A stretch of DNA of 57,202 nt, taken from an uncultured SAR86 cluster bacterium (GTDB lineage: Bacteria > Pseudomonadota > Gammaproteobacteria > Magnimaribacterales > AG-339-G14). The notes below the pieces were generated by a model that was not told the DNA's origin, did no database searches, and saw nothing but the letters and a program-made list of their open reading frames with translations. Location: contig CABXSA010000001.1 of NCBI GenBank assembly GCA_902514765.1, positions 77,180 through 134,381 of the forward strand. Reading direction: 5' to 3'. Positions 1-9,190 of the stretch are shown piece after piece. Numbering within the stretch: position 1 is the first letter of the stretch; each line of letters opens with the position of its first letter. A program made the translations under genes and the position numbers.

Positions 1-2
1 AT

Positions 3-1310
3 TACAAATTACTCTCTGAAGGCGATACTGCAAAATGTACCGGGAGAATCCTAGAAGTTCCTGTAGGCGATGAACTTGTTGGCAGAGTGGTTGATGCACT
101 AGGAAATCCAATCGACGGCAAGGGCGATATTGGTTCGAAGTTAACCTCCCCAGTAGAGAAAGTTGCCCCCGGGGTAATGTTTAGGAAGCCGGTTGATCAG
201 CCTGTTCAAATTGGTTTAAAAGCGGTAGACAGCATGGTACCTATTGGGCGAGGCCAAAGGGAATTGATTATTGGCGACAGACAAACCGGAAAAACAGCTA
301 TTGCTATCGATGCCATCATCAACCAAAAAGGCAAGAACATGACTTGTATTTATGTGGCAATTGGCCAGAAACAATCCTCAATAGCTGCAACAGTAAGAAA
401 GTTGGAAGAATTTGGCGCAATGGATCACACCATAGTTGTAGCTGCAGCATCAGCAGACCCAGCGCCAATGCAATTCTTGGCCCCATATTCTGCTTGTTCT
501 ATGGGGGAGTACTTTAGAGACAAAGGCGAAGATGCTTTGATCATATATGACGATTTATCAAAGCAAGCTGTTGCTTACAGACAAATTTCATTGCTGCTAA
601 AAAGACCTCCGGGAAGAGAGGCATATCCGGGCGATATTTTCTACCTTCACTCAAGGCTGCTCGAAAGAGCCTCACGAGTTAACGAAGAATATGTTGAACA
701 AGAAACCGGCGGCAAGGTAAAGGGAAAAACGGGCTCTTTAACTGCACTTCCAATTATTGAAACTCAAGCAGGCGACGTATCGGCTTTTGTGCCAACGAAT
801 GTGATTTCAATTACTGACGGCCAAATTTTCTTGGATACCGCATATTTTAACAAAGGTATTTTACCTGCTATGGATCCAGGGATTTCAGTATCTAGGGTAG
901 GTGGGGCAGCTCAATTGCCATCAATCAGAAAGCTCGGCGGCGGGGTAAGAATAGCATTGGCCCAGTTTAGAGAGCTTGAAGCATTTGCACAATTCGCATC
1001 GGATCTAGATGACGCTTCTCGTGAACAGCTTGAACAAGGACAGAAAGTAACCGAAGTTATGAAACAGAAACAGTACTCTCCAATGTCAGTTGGAGAAATG
1101 TCTGTCATGCTTTTTGCGGTTAACGAAGGTTATATGAAAGATGTAGAGCTTAATAAAGTTGCTGATTTTGAGTCTGCTCTTCTCTCTTTTATGGCATCAG
1201 AATACAAAGACTTAATGGCTAACTTAGATGAAACTGGCGAATATTCAGACGAGGTGCTTGCTAGTTTCAAAGAAGCACTGGAAAAATTTAAGTCATCGCA
1301 AACTTGGTAA
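3..1310 (+). CDS. atpA: F1 ATP synthase subunit alpha (5'-truncated by the window edge)
   Basis: Alpha subunit of the F1 catalytic head of the membrane ATP synthase; it binds non-exchangeable nucleotide and forms the alpha3beta3 ring with AtpD. The reading frame is open from base 3, and the residues before the first ATG at 87 (a [11 protein letters not shown] segment) match the family, so the gene starts upstream of the window. About 435 residues are visible; the E. coli protein has 513, so roughly 78 are missing. The Walker A motif GDRQTGKT, the DDLSKQA region and the GRVGGAAQ-type segment (here SRVGGAAQ) are intact. It is followed by atpG after one base, as in the standard atp operon. Identification is certain; only the N-terminus is unseen. 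Confidence 0.98.
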   Translation, partial: YKLLSEGDTAKCTGRILEVPVGDELVGRVVDALGNPIDGKGDIGSKLTSPVEKVAPGVMFRKPVDQPVQIGLKAVDSMVPIGRGQRELIIGDRQTGKTAIAIDAIINQKGKNMTCIYVAIGQKQSSIAATVRKLEEFGAMDHTIVVAAASADPAPMQFLAPYSACSMGEYFRDKGEDALIIYDDLSKQAVAYRQISLLLKRPPGREAYPGDIFYLHSRLLERASRVNEEYVEQETGGKVKGKTGSLTALPIIETQAGDVSAFVPTNVISITDGQIFLDTAYFNKGILPAMDPGISVSRVGGAAQLPSIRKLGGGVRIALAQFRELEAFAQFASDLDDASREQLEQGQKVTEVMKQKQYSPMSVGEMSVMLFAVNEGYMKDVELNKVADFESALLSFMASEYKDLMANLDETGEYSDEVLASFKEALEKFKSSQTW

Positions 1311-1311
1311 C

Positions 1312-2172
1312 ATGGCAAATACAAAAGAAATAAGAAAACAAATTTCCAGTATTTCGAATACGCAGAAAATTACTAGTGCCATGGAAATGGTTGCTTCAAG
1401 TAAAATGCGCAAAACCCAAGACAGAATGGAAATGGGCAGACCCTATGCGGATCGTATGCTTTCAGTTATTGGTCACTTGGCTAATTCAAATCCAGAATAC
1501 AAGCCGTTATACATGACTGAAAGAGACACCAAGAACATTGGTATTATCGTTGTAAGTTCTGACAAAGGCTTGTGTGGAGGCTTAAACATAAACCTGTTTA
1601 GAAGTCTGGTTGGCTTTTTAAAAGAACAAGCTGATCAAGGTATTGGCCAACAGTTTTGTTCGGTTGGCACCAAGGCAAAGGTATTTTTTAATTCTTACGG
1701 GGGCAACGTTGTTGCAGCTGCTGAAAAACTTGGAGATGTTCCTGCTTTAGAGGATTTGATTGGCTCGATAAAAATTCTGCTGGAAAAATTTGAAGCAGGA
1801 GAAATTGATAAGGTTTATTTAGCTAGCAATAGGTTTGAAAATACGATGACTCAACAGCCAGAAATAAAACAACTTCTGCCGCTTTTAGCCGAAGATACTC
1901 CTGAACTAAAACATAGATGGGATTACATCTATGAGCCAGATGCAAAAGAATTATTAGACGGTTTAATGCAGCGTTATATTGAATCTTTGGTCTATCAAGC
2001 GGTGATTGAAAATATCGCCTGCGAGCAAGCGGCAAAAATGATTGCGATGAAGAATGCGACTGAAAATGCTGGCACCCTCATCGACGAGTTACAACTTATT
2101 TACAACAATGCCAGACAGGCGGCAATTACTCAGGAACTTTCTGAAATTGTCGGTGGAGCTGCAGCATTATAA
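1312..2172 (+). CDS. atpG: F1 ATP synthase subunit gamma
   Basis: Rotating central-shaft subunit of F1, coupling proton flow through Fo to catalysis in alpha3beta3. The 286 residues match the usual length (287 in E. coli). The N-terminus has the conserved pattern (M)AxxKEIRxQIxSIxNTQKIT followed by [10 protein letters not shown], and the C-terminal helix has the typical MKNATENA...[12 protein letters not shown] pattern. An in-frame ATG exists upstream at 1228, but the start at 1312 fits the conserved N-terminus exactly and lies one base after the atpA stop, so the longer reading is rejected. Co-transcribed with atpA and atpD. Confidence 0.97.
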   Translation: MANTKEIRKQISSISNTQKITSAMEMVASSKMRKTQDRMEMGRPYADRMLSVIGHLANSNPEYKPLYMTERDTKNIGIIVVSSDKGLCGGLNINLFRSLVGFLKEQADQGIGQQFCSVGTKAKVFFNSYGGNVVAAAEKLGDVPALEDLIGSIKILLEKFEAGEIDKVYLASNRFENTMTQQPEIKQLLPLLAEDTPELKHRWDYIYEPDAKELLDGLMQRYIESLVYQAVIENIACEQAAKMIAMKNATENAGTLIDELQLIYNNARQAAITQELSEIVGGAAAL

Positions 2173-2182
2173 AAATTATTGA

Positions 2183-3568
<1,386 letters not shown>

Positions 3569-3570
3569 AT

Positions 3571-3984
3571 ATGTCGACAATTCTTTGCAACATTGTAAGC
3601 GCCGAGTCGGAAATTTTTTCCGGCCAGGTTGAAATGGTGGTTGCTACTGGAACTTTAGGAGAACTTGGCATAACACCTGGGCACTCGCAACTTCTAACGG
3701 GCATCAAAGCAGGGCCAGTGAAGATAATTTTAGAAGGCGGCGAAGAAAAAGTGTTTTTTCTATCCGGTGGATTCATTGAAGTTCAGCCAGATGCAATAAC
3801 TTTGCTTTCCGATGTTGCCGAACGAGCAGAGGATATTGATGAGGCGGAGGCTGAGCGAGCCAGAGAGTTGGCTGAAAGAGCAAGAGACAATGCGGGCTCA
3901 GATGTAGACTTCTCCAAAGCTAAAGCTGAACTTGCTGAAGTTACCGCCAGATTGCAAACGCTTCGTAAAATGCGAAAGAAATAG
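3571..3984 (+). CDS. atpC: F1 ATP synthase subunit epsilon
   Basis: Epsilon subunit of F1: it links the gamma shaft to the Fo c-ring and inhibits ATP hydrolysis through its C-terminal helices. The 137 residues fit the family (139 in E. coli). The N-terminal beta-sandwich shows the typical LGELGITPGHSQLLTGIKAG pattern, and the C-terminal part is a helical hairpin rich in Ala, Glu and Arg. It starts 2 nt after the atpD stop. It is the last atp gene; a 47-nt spacer without a clear terminator leads into glmU. Confidence 0.96.
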   Translation: MSTILCNIVSAESEIFSGQVEMVVATGTLGELGITPGHSQLLTGIKAGPVKIILEGGEEKVFFLSGGFIEVQPDAITLLSDVAERAEDIDEAEAERARELAERARDNAGSDVDFSKAKAELAEVTARLQTLRKMRKK

Positions 3985-4031
3985 TCAAAAGCTCCTTAAA
4001 AATCTAGAATACGCTCTAATCTGGGCTGTTC

Positions 4032-5378
4032 ATGAAAATCGATGCAATTATTTTAGCTGCCGGCAAAGGCAAGAGAATGCAATCTGCTTCGCCAAAAGTA
4101 CTACAAAAGGTTGCAGGCAAAGCATTGTTGCAGCATGTTTTAGATACATCACTTGAATTAAAAAACTGTCAGCCTCATATTGTTGTTGGAGACCAAGGCT
4201 CCTTGGTAAAAGCTTCTGTTTCTGCCCCTAAAAACAGTAAATGGTCTAAACAAACAAAACAACTGGGTACAGGACACGCGGTAAAACAGGCTCTGAACGA
4301 CTTAAGAGTAGGATCGGTTGCACTTATTCTTTATGGTGATGTTCCGCTAGTGAAAAGCTCTACAATGAATAACTTAGTAAAGACGGCCGGAAAAAGCAGT
4401 CTTGCCCTGCTTTCATTTGAGCAAGAAACGCCAAAAGGCTATGGCAGAATCATTAGGAGCCCCAGAGGGAAGGTGCTTGGAATTGTTGAAGAGAAAGACG
4501 CAACAACAGAGCAAAAGAAGATAACCGAAGTAAATTCTGGAATTATGGCAGTTGCTTCAAGCAAGCTTGAAGAGCTTCTTAAGGGCTTGAAAAATAAAAA
4601 CGCTGCAAAAGAATATTATTTAACCGATATTGTAAGCCTAGCAAATGAGAACAAAATACCCGTAAAAGCTGTCAAACTTGATAGCAAGGAGGAAGTTTTG
4701 GGAGCAAATAATCTAGAAGAGCTCAATCAGCTTGAGCGAAACTATCAAATGTTGAAAGCCAAGGAGTTTTCGAAAAAAGGAGTCATTATCTCTGATCCAG
4801 CCAGAGTGGATTTCAGAGGCGAGGTCAAAATTCAAAAAGGCAGCAGTATTGACATCAATTGTGTGTTTGAAGGAAAAGTTGAAATCGGAAAAAACGTCAT
4901 CATTGGTCCAGGCGTAATCATAAGAAACTCCAAGATAGGCGACGGTTCAAGAATTGAACCTTACACTCTCATTGAAAATGCAATTTTAGAAAAAAATGTC
5001 TCTGCAGGTCCTTATGCGCATATTGGTCCCGATGCTCACCTTGAAGAAAGCTCCGAGATAGGAAACTTTGTTGAAGTAAAACGCAGCAAAATTGGCAAGG
5101 GCACAAAAGCCAAGCACTTGGCTTATATTGGCGATGCGCAAGTTTCAGAAAAAGTTAATGTTGGGGCGGGGACTATTTTTGTAAATTACGACGGTAAAAA
5201 TAAAAATAAAACTAAAGTGGGCAAAGGTGCTTTTATTGGCTCCAACAGCTCTTTGGTTGCTCCTATAAAAATCGGACAAAACAGCATGATTGGTGCAGGA
5301 TCCGTTGTTACTAGCGATGTTCCGGCAGAAAGACTGGCCTTGGGCAGATCAAGACAAAGGAATATAAAGAAAAAATAA
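4032..5378 (+). CDS. glmU: Bifunctional UDP-GlcNAc pyrophosphorylase / GlcN-1-P acetyltransferase
   Basis: Makes UDP-N-acetylglucosamine from glucosamine-1-phosphate, acetyl-CoA and UTP for peptidoglycan and lipopolysaccharide. The N-terminal uridyltransferase domain begins with ILAAGKGKRMQS, with PKVLQKVAGK following. From about residue 250 the protein becomes a left-handed beta-helix of hexapeptide repeats (IGKNVIIGPGVII type) ending in the acetyltransferase site (VNYDGKNK, then SVVTSDVP). At 448 residues it is close to the E. coli enzyme (456). Its stop codon overlaps the glmS start by one base (TAATG), so the two genes of one pathway are translationally coupled. Confidence 0.97.
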   Translation: MKIDAIILAAGKGKRMQSASPKVLQKVAGKALLQHVLDTSLELKNCQPHIVVGDQGSLVKASVSAPKNSKWSKQTKQLGTGHAVKQALNDLRVGSVALILYGDVPLVKSSTMNNLVKTAGKSSLALLSFEQETPKGYGRIIRSPRGKVLGIVEEKDATTEQKKITEVNSGIMAVASSKLEELLKGLKNKNAAKEYYLTDIVSLANENKIPVKAVKLDSKEEVLGANNLEELNQLERNYQMLKAKEFSKKGVIISDPARVDFRGEVKIQKGSSIDINCVFEGKVEIGKNVIIGPGVIIRNSKIGDGSRIEPYTLIENAILEKNVSAGPYAHIGPDAHLEESSEIGNFVEVKRSKIGKGTKAKHLAYIGDAQVSEKVNVGAGTIFVNYDGKNKNKTKVGKGAFIGSNSSLVAPIKIGQNSMIGAGSVVTSDVPAERLALGRSRQRNIKKK

Positions 5379-7204
5379 TGTGCGGAATAATTGCAGCAGT
5401 TACTGAAAAAAGTGTTGGCAAACTCTTAGTGCAGGGCTTGTACAAGATGGAATATCGGGGTTATGACTCTGCGGGTGTGGCTTTGCATCAAATAGATGAT
5501 ATTGCACACCTTAGATCTTTAGGCAAAGTCAAAAAGCTCGAATCCAAAATGATTAAAGAAAAGCCCAAGGGCAAAATTGGCATTGCCCATACAAGGTGGG
5601 CTACCCATGGCAAACCTTCAGAAGAGAATGCCCATCCACACGTTTCTAATAATAGAGTTTTCATCGTTCATAATGGCATCATTGAAAATTATGTTACCTT
5701 GAAAGAACAACTCATTAAAAAAGGCTACCAATTTAACTCCCAAACCGACTCAGAGTTGATAGCTCATCAACTGGATTTTTTCTTAAACCAAGGTAGTGAG
5801 ATGCTGGAAGCCATGTCTCTGTTGAAAAATAAATTAGATGGTGCTTACGCAGTTGCTGCCATTGATTTAAAAAACGACTCGCATTTCTATGTGATGCGAA
5901 ATAAATCGCCGCTGCTTTTGGGTCAATCCGATTCAGGCATGTTTGCCGCATCCGACCCTTTGGCACTTGCTGATCTAACTAATGAATTTATCTTTTTAGA
6001 AGATGGCGATGTCGCAGAGGTATCTGCAAAAGAGTACAAAATTTTAGATAAAAACCAGAAAAGGGCCATTAGAAAAATTACCACTATTGATGTTTCTAGT
6101 GAAGCGATGGGCAAAAACGGCTACCGTCATTTCATGGAAAAAGAAATATATGAGCAGCCAACTGCAATCTTAAATACTTTAGACGGCAGGATTGGCGGCG
6201 AGGATGTGCTCGAGAATATTTTTGGCGAAGGTTCTAATGAGTTGCTTTCAAAAGTAGAAAGAATTCAAATCGTTGCTGCAGGCACAAGTCTGCATGCAGG
6301 CAGAGTGGCAGCCAATTGGTTTTCAGCAATAGCAAATCTCCCAACGCAAATAGATTATGCGAGCGAATACCGCTACAAAAATCCCTACGTCGATAAAAAC
6401 ACCTTGTTATTAACCATTTCTCAATCGGGGGAGACTGCAGATACTTTAGGCGCTTTAAGATACGCCAAAGAAAGAGACTATTTGGGCTCGCTTACCATTT
6501 GTAACGTTCCCACAAGCTCGCTAGCCAGAGAATCTGATTTTGTTCTTTTAACAAATGCAGGTCCTGAAATAGGTGTTGCCTCGACCAAAGCTTTTACGAC
6601 GCAACTAACTGCCTTGATGTTGCTTACTTTATCGTTGGCAAAAGCAAGAAACCTAAATCCAAGATTAAGAGGGAGAGTCGTTGGCGCTTTACGAGCTTTA
6701 CCTGAGAAAATAGCTGAGTCGCTAGAGTTAAAACCCAAGATTATAAAAATCGCTAAAGAAATAGCTAAAAAAGATAACGCTTTATTTTTAGGGAGAGGTA
6801 TTTTTTATCCGATAGCCCAAGAAGGCTCTTTAAAACTAAAAGAAATTTCTTATATTCATGCAGAAGCTTATCCTGCAGGAGAGCTAAAACACGGACCACT
6901 TGCATTGATTGATAAAGATATGCCCGTTATTGCATTGGCGCCCGAAAACGAATTGGCAGAGAAATTGATTTCAAACCTAGAGGAAGTTAAAGCCAGGGGC
7001 GGCAAATTGTTTGTAGTTGGTAATGCCGCAGGCAATATGAAATTGAAACAAAAGAACCTCATAAATTTGCCTGAATGCGATTTTTTGCTATCGCCTATTT
7101 TGTATACAGTGCCTTTGCAAATTCTTTCTTACGAAGTAGCACTACTTAGGGGTACAGATATCGACCAGCCAAGAAATTTAGCTAAGTCTGTCACAGTTGA
7201 ATAA
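5378..7204 (+). CDS. glmS: Glutamine-fructose-6-phosphate aminotransferase (isomerizing)
   Basis: First committed step to amino sugars: fructose-6-phosphate plus glutamine gives glucosamine-6-phosphate. The N-terminus MCGIIAAV supplies the Cys nucleophile of the glutaminase domain after Met removal, with RWATHG and HNGIIENY as further conserved blocks. Two SIS sugar-isomerase domains follow (AAGTSLHAG; TISQSGETADT; GRGIFYPIAQEGSLKLKEISYIHAEAYPAGELKHGP). The C-terminus ends in the characteristic DQPRNLAKSVTVE. The 608 residues match the family. I see no glmS ribozyme upstream: the start overlaps glmU directly. Confidence 0.98.
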   Translation: MCGIIAAVTEKSVGKLLVQGLYKMEYRGYDSAGVALHQIDDIAHLRSLGKVKKLESKMIKEKPKGKIGIAHTRWATHGKPSEENAHPHVSNNRVFIVHNGIIENYVTLKEQLIKKGYQFNSQTDSELIAHQLDFFLNQGSEMLEAMSLLKNKLDGAYAVAAIDLKNDSHFYVMRNKSPLLLGQSDSGMFAASDPLALADLTNEFIFLEDGDVAEVSAKEYKILDKNQKRAIRKITTIDVSSEAMGKNGYRHFMEKEIYEQPTAILNTLDGRIGGEDVLENIFGEGSNELLSKVERIQIVAAGTSLHAGRVAANWFSAIANLPTQIDYASEYRYKNPYVDKNTLLLTISQSGETADTLGALRYAKERDYLGSLTICNVPTSSLARESDFVLLTNAGPEIGVASTKAFTTQLTALMLLTLSLAKARNLNPRLRGRVVGALRALPEKIAESLELKPKIIKIAKEIAKKDNALFLGRGIFYPIAQEGSLKLKEISYIHAEAYPAGELKHGPLALIDKDMPVIALAPENELAEKLISNLEEVKARGGKLFVVGNAAGNMKLKQKNLINLPECDFLLSPILYTVPLQILSYEVALLRGTDIDQPRNLAKSVTVE

Positions 7205-7246
7205 GATTAAACGTCGTATAGAGTTTAAAAAATAAACATTGCATTC

Positions 7247-7263
7247 TTAAGTTTAAAACTTAA
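7247..7263. repeat. AT-rich inverted repeat after glmS
   Basis: Perfect 8-base inverted repeat around one central base (TTAAGTTT-A-AAACTTAA) in the 86-nt spacer after glmS. It could fold as a 7-bp stem with a 3-nt loop and lies at the likely end of the atp-glm transcript. No clean T-run follows, so a terminator role is only possible. Confidence 0.3.
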
Positions 7264-7290
7264 AAATAAATCAAAAGATTTTTTAAAAAT

Positions 7291-7602
7291 ATGAAAAAAT
7301 TTCTTATCACTCTCTCTTTCTTAATTGTTTTTACCAATACGGTTGGTGCATATGCTGTAAAAGGAACTGGCGCCACCCCTTGTGGTCAATTTTTAATAGA
7401 AAAAAATTTCCAAGGGAAATCTGCTATGCAAATAAACTGGATTATGGGGTACATAACTGGTCTTAATAGGGAAAACTCTTTATACAAAGGACAGGGTGCT
7501 GATCCCACATCAATCCTTTTTGCTGTTAAAAATCAATGTAGAGAAAAACCACTTATGGATGTTGAAGACGCAACTAATTGGGTTTATTGGAACGAACTTT
7601 AA
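7291..7602 (+). CDS. Small exported protein, Rap1a/HdeA-like pattern
   Basis: The 103-residue protein begins with a clear signal peptide (MKKFLITLSFLIVF..., probable cleavage after GAYA near residue 22). The mature part has only two Cys, in the contexts TPCGQFL and NQCREKP, which could form one disulfide. The pattern CGxFL...WIMGYITGLN...CREKPLMDVEDAT resembles small periplasmic proteins of the Rap1a/Tai-immunity and HdeA type, where a Trp-x-x-GY(I/V)xG motif lies between two Cys. The assignment is by eye and weak. It stands alone between glmS and a repeat-flanked unit. Confidence 0.6.
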   Translation: MKKFLITLSFLIVFTNTVGAYAVKGTGATPCGQFLIEKNFQGKSAMQINWIMGYITGLNRENSLYKGQGADPTSILFAVKNQCREKPLMDVEDATNWVYWNEL

Positions 7603-7661
7603 TTAATACAAAAATTAATTTAACAATGAAAGATTTAAATACGACGTTGGTTCATACTCAA

Positions 7662-7692
7662 TCACTGTGGAATAGAATTGTATGTACTAGTT
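7662..7692 (+). repeat. Composite repeat, left end of the 7662-8236 unit
   Basis: Bases 7662-7680 (TCACTGTGGAATAGAATTG) recur in the same orientation at 8218-8236 with one mismatch. Bases 7675-7692 (GAATTGTATGTACTAGTT) recur as an exact 18-nt reverse complement at 8193-8210. The two short membrane-protein genes lie between these ends. Confidence 0.8.
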
Positions 7693-7725
7693 AAATAAAT
7701 TATTAAATAAGTTAATATTTTATTT

Positions 7726-7935
7726 ATGAGTTGGTTGGAATGGTATATAAAATTTGCTGGAGAAAATGTTTACGGTTTTGTTCCATTACTGGCAATCATT
7801 TATCTTGTGTTTCTTTTACTAAAAATAATTTTTCCAAAATTACCCGATCCTGGATATTTTGTTTTTTTAAGTTTTTTTATTCTTATTTTTGCCGCCCCGC
7901 CAATTTCAAGATATCTCTTGAATTTGCTTAATTAA
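7726..7935 (+). CDS. Small membrane protein (69 aa)
   Basis: Unrecognised. Two hydrophobic segments (about residues 17-35 and 45-63) are joined by a short loop (FPKLPDPGYF), with a basic-aromatic N-terminus, so it is probably a two-span inner-membrane protein. There is no convincing ribosome-binding site before the ATG. Another frame over the same bases is open for 66 codons but looks like non-protein and is discarded. It lies in a unit with matched repeats at both ends, together with the next small membrane gene 8 nt downstream. Confidence 0.5.
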   Translation: MSWLEWYIKFAGENVYGFVPLLAIIYLVFLLLKIIFPKLPDPGYFVFLSFFILIFAAPPISRYLLNLLN

Positions 7936-7943
7936 AAAAAAGT

Positions 7944-8189
7944 ATGAATACATTTTTAAAATGGTTTTACAGAATTTGGTTTGGACTAGTCTTGTCTATG
8001 TTAATTTTCTCAGCAATAGGAGTTTATTTATCGACGGCGTCATTGACTGATACCTTAGTTTGGATACAAAACACCTATTCTCCATTTAATATTCTCAATT
8101 ATTTAGTAATTGCAGTTATAGCGTCGCCAGGGATAGGCGCTTACCTATGGAGAGAAAAAAGATTAGAAAAACAAAAATATGATGACTAA
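7944..8189 (+). CDS. Small membrane protein (81 aa)
   Basis: Unrecognised. Two predicted spans (about residues 10-33 and 48-66) with a basic C-terminal tail (WREKRLEKQKYDD) that should be cytoplasmic. It follows the 69-residue membrane protein by 8 nt, so the pair may be co-transcribed. The stop is directly followed by the right-hand repeat at 8193. No family assignment is possible by eye. Confidence 0.5.
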   Translation: MNTFLKWFYRIWFGLVLSMLIFSAIGVYLSTASLTDTLVWIQNTYSPFNILNYLVIAVIASPGIGAYLWREKRLEKQKYDD

Positions 8190-8192
8190 AAA

Positions 8193-8236
8193 AACTAGTA
8201 CATACAATTCAAATCGATCACTGTGGAATAGCATTG
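8193..8236 (+). repeat. Composite repeat, right end of the 7662-8236 unit
   Basis: Bases 8193-8210 (AACTAGTACATACAATTC) are the exact reverse complement of 7675-7692. Bases 8218-8236 (TCACTGTGGAATAGCATTG) are a direct copy of 7662-7680 with one mismatch. Read together, the two ends look like two copies of one palindromic element of about 56 nt, each with one arm decayed. Confidence 0.8.
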
Positions 8237-8247
8237 AATGAATTTTT

Positions 8248-8943
8248 CTAATTAATTTTTCTCCCAACAAATAGGACTTGCCAATTTTCTCTCCACCCGC
8301 CCAATTCATCTATTGGTGGAGTATCGAGGCCTTCTGGAATTTTCCCTCCACGGTGGTCCTCGCGACGATTAGTGATATCGTATCCAGAGTGAATAGTTTC
8401 AATTTTGTTTGTTAGCAAGAAGAGGCTTTCAAGTCCTTGTGCTGTGTAGCGAAAATAATCAATTGGAACTGGATGATATCTGCAAGCAAAAGGAGCGCTA
8501 TGTATTACTAACCCAGATTTTTTAACAATTCTTACACATTCCATTGCAGCATCCCATGGTTTTTCCAAATGCTCAAAAACATTATTGGAGAAGACAATAT
8601 CAAAAGATTCATCATCAATTTCAGAGCAGCTACATATATCTCCTTGGATAAAATTTATACCAGGAATATCCTCTTCGTTCTTGTCTAACTCTAAGATGAA
8701 GTATTCATAATCTGAAGCAATATGTCTAAATTCTCCCGCTCTCCCTCCGACATCTAAAAATGTCATTTTTTTTCCTTTATTTATAGAGCTGTATTTTTTA
8801 ATATTTTTTAAAGCTATCTCGTCTTTATTGGCAAAACTTAAATGCGGAGAGAGGTTAGAGTATCGTTTTACATTTTCATCCGGCCTAAAGATTCTTGCTA
8901 ATTTGGTGAATATTCTGTACAAGATTGAACTTTGAATTTTCAT
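8248..8943 (-). CDS. Class I SAM-dependent methyltransferase
   Basis: A 231-residue protein with the Rossmann methyltransferase core. Motif I is FLDVGGRAGEF, the acidic strand-2 region is ILELDKNEED, the post-motif-II segment is DIVFSNNVFEHLEKP, and a HSAPFACRYHPVPIDYFRYT stretch follows strand 5. The EHLEKPWDA pattern is typical of Methyltransf_11 enzymes acting on sugars, lipids or secondary metabolites. The substrate cannot be inferred. It is the only minus-strand gene in this stretch, and no clear ribosome-binding site precedes the ATG. Confidence 0.8.
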   Translation of the reverse strand: MKIQSSILYRIFTKLARIFRPDENVKRYSNLSPHLSFANKDEIALKNIKKYSSINKGKKMTFLDVGGRAGEFRHIASDYEYFILELDKNEEDIPGINFIQGDICSCSEIDDESFDIVFSNNVFEHLEKPWDAAMECVRIVKKSGLVIHSAPFACRYHPVPIDYFRYTAQGLESLFLLTNKIETIHSGYDITNRREDHRGGKIPEGLDTPPIDELGGWRENWQVLFVGRKIN

Positions 8944-9007
8944 AATTTTTTAATATTCGTCACTTAAAAATTATAAAATAAAAAAAAGTCAAAATTGATG
9001 AAAAATT

Positions 9008-9048
9008 AGCAAAATTGCTGATTTTTGCACTCAAATTGAAATTTTGCT
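9008..9048. repeat. Intergenic inverted repeat (9 bp arms)
   Basis: AGCAAAATT at 9008-9016 and its exact reverse complement AATTTTGCT at 9040-9048 lie in the 247-nt spacer between the divergent genes at 8943 and 9191. A stem with a 23-nt loop is possible. Function unknown. Confidence 0.4.
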
Positions 9049-9081
9049 GTTTCAAAAATTTACATTCGACTAAAATCGCGC

Positions 9082-9140
9082 AAAGTATAGTACTTACAGG
9101 CTTTTTTACCAGATGTAGGAAGTCGATTTCGCTATACTTT
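9082..9140. repeat. Intergenic inverted repeat (9 bp arms)
   Basis: AAAGTATAG at 9082-9090 and CTATACTTT at 9132-9140 are exact inverted copies about 41 nt apart, just upstream of the ceramidase-like gene. It could be an operator pair or an RNA stem; the sequence alone does not decide. Confidence 0.4.
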
Positions 9141-9142
9141 AG

Positions 9143-9165
9143 TCACGGCAGATTAGTATTGATTG
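9143..9165 (+). repeat. Diverged copy of the TCACTG-type intergenic repeat
   Basis: TCACGGCAGATTAGTATTG followed by ATTG. Aligned without gaps to 8218-8240 it matches at 17 of 23 positions by my count, so it appears to belong to the same dispersed family as the sites at 7662 and 8218. Confidence 0.45.
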
Positions 9166-9190
9166 TCGAATAAAAGATGAGAAGTAATTT

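Noticed and set aside
1228-1311. Extended N-terminus for atpG
   Set aside because: The extra 28 residues lie in the end of atpA and do not belong to the gamma family; the ATG at 1312 matches the conserved start.
5330-5400. glmS ribozyme before glmS
   Set aside because: glmS overlaps glmU by one base; there is no leader to hold the ribozyme.
7731-7931. 66-codon open frame overlapping the 69-residue membrane protein
   Set aside because: It is in another frame, has Cys/Lys/Asn-rich composition unlike a folded protein and lacks a ribosome-binding site; the membrane-protein frame is more protein-like.
7650-8240. Integron-like attC sites around the two small membrane genes (GTTAAAT at 7690-7696 fits GTTRRRY)
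   Set aside because: Only one end shows the core-site pattern, no inverse RYYYAAC partner is present, there is no integrase gene and no array of cassettes.
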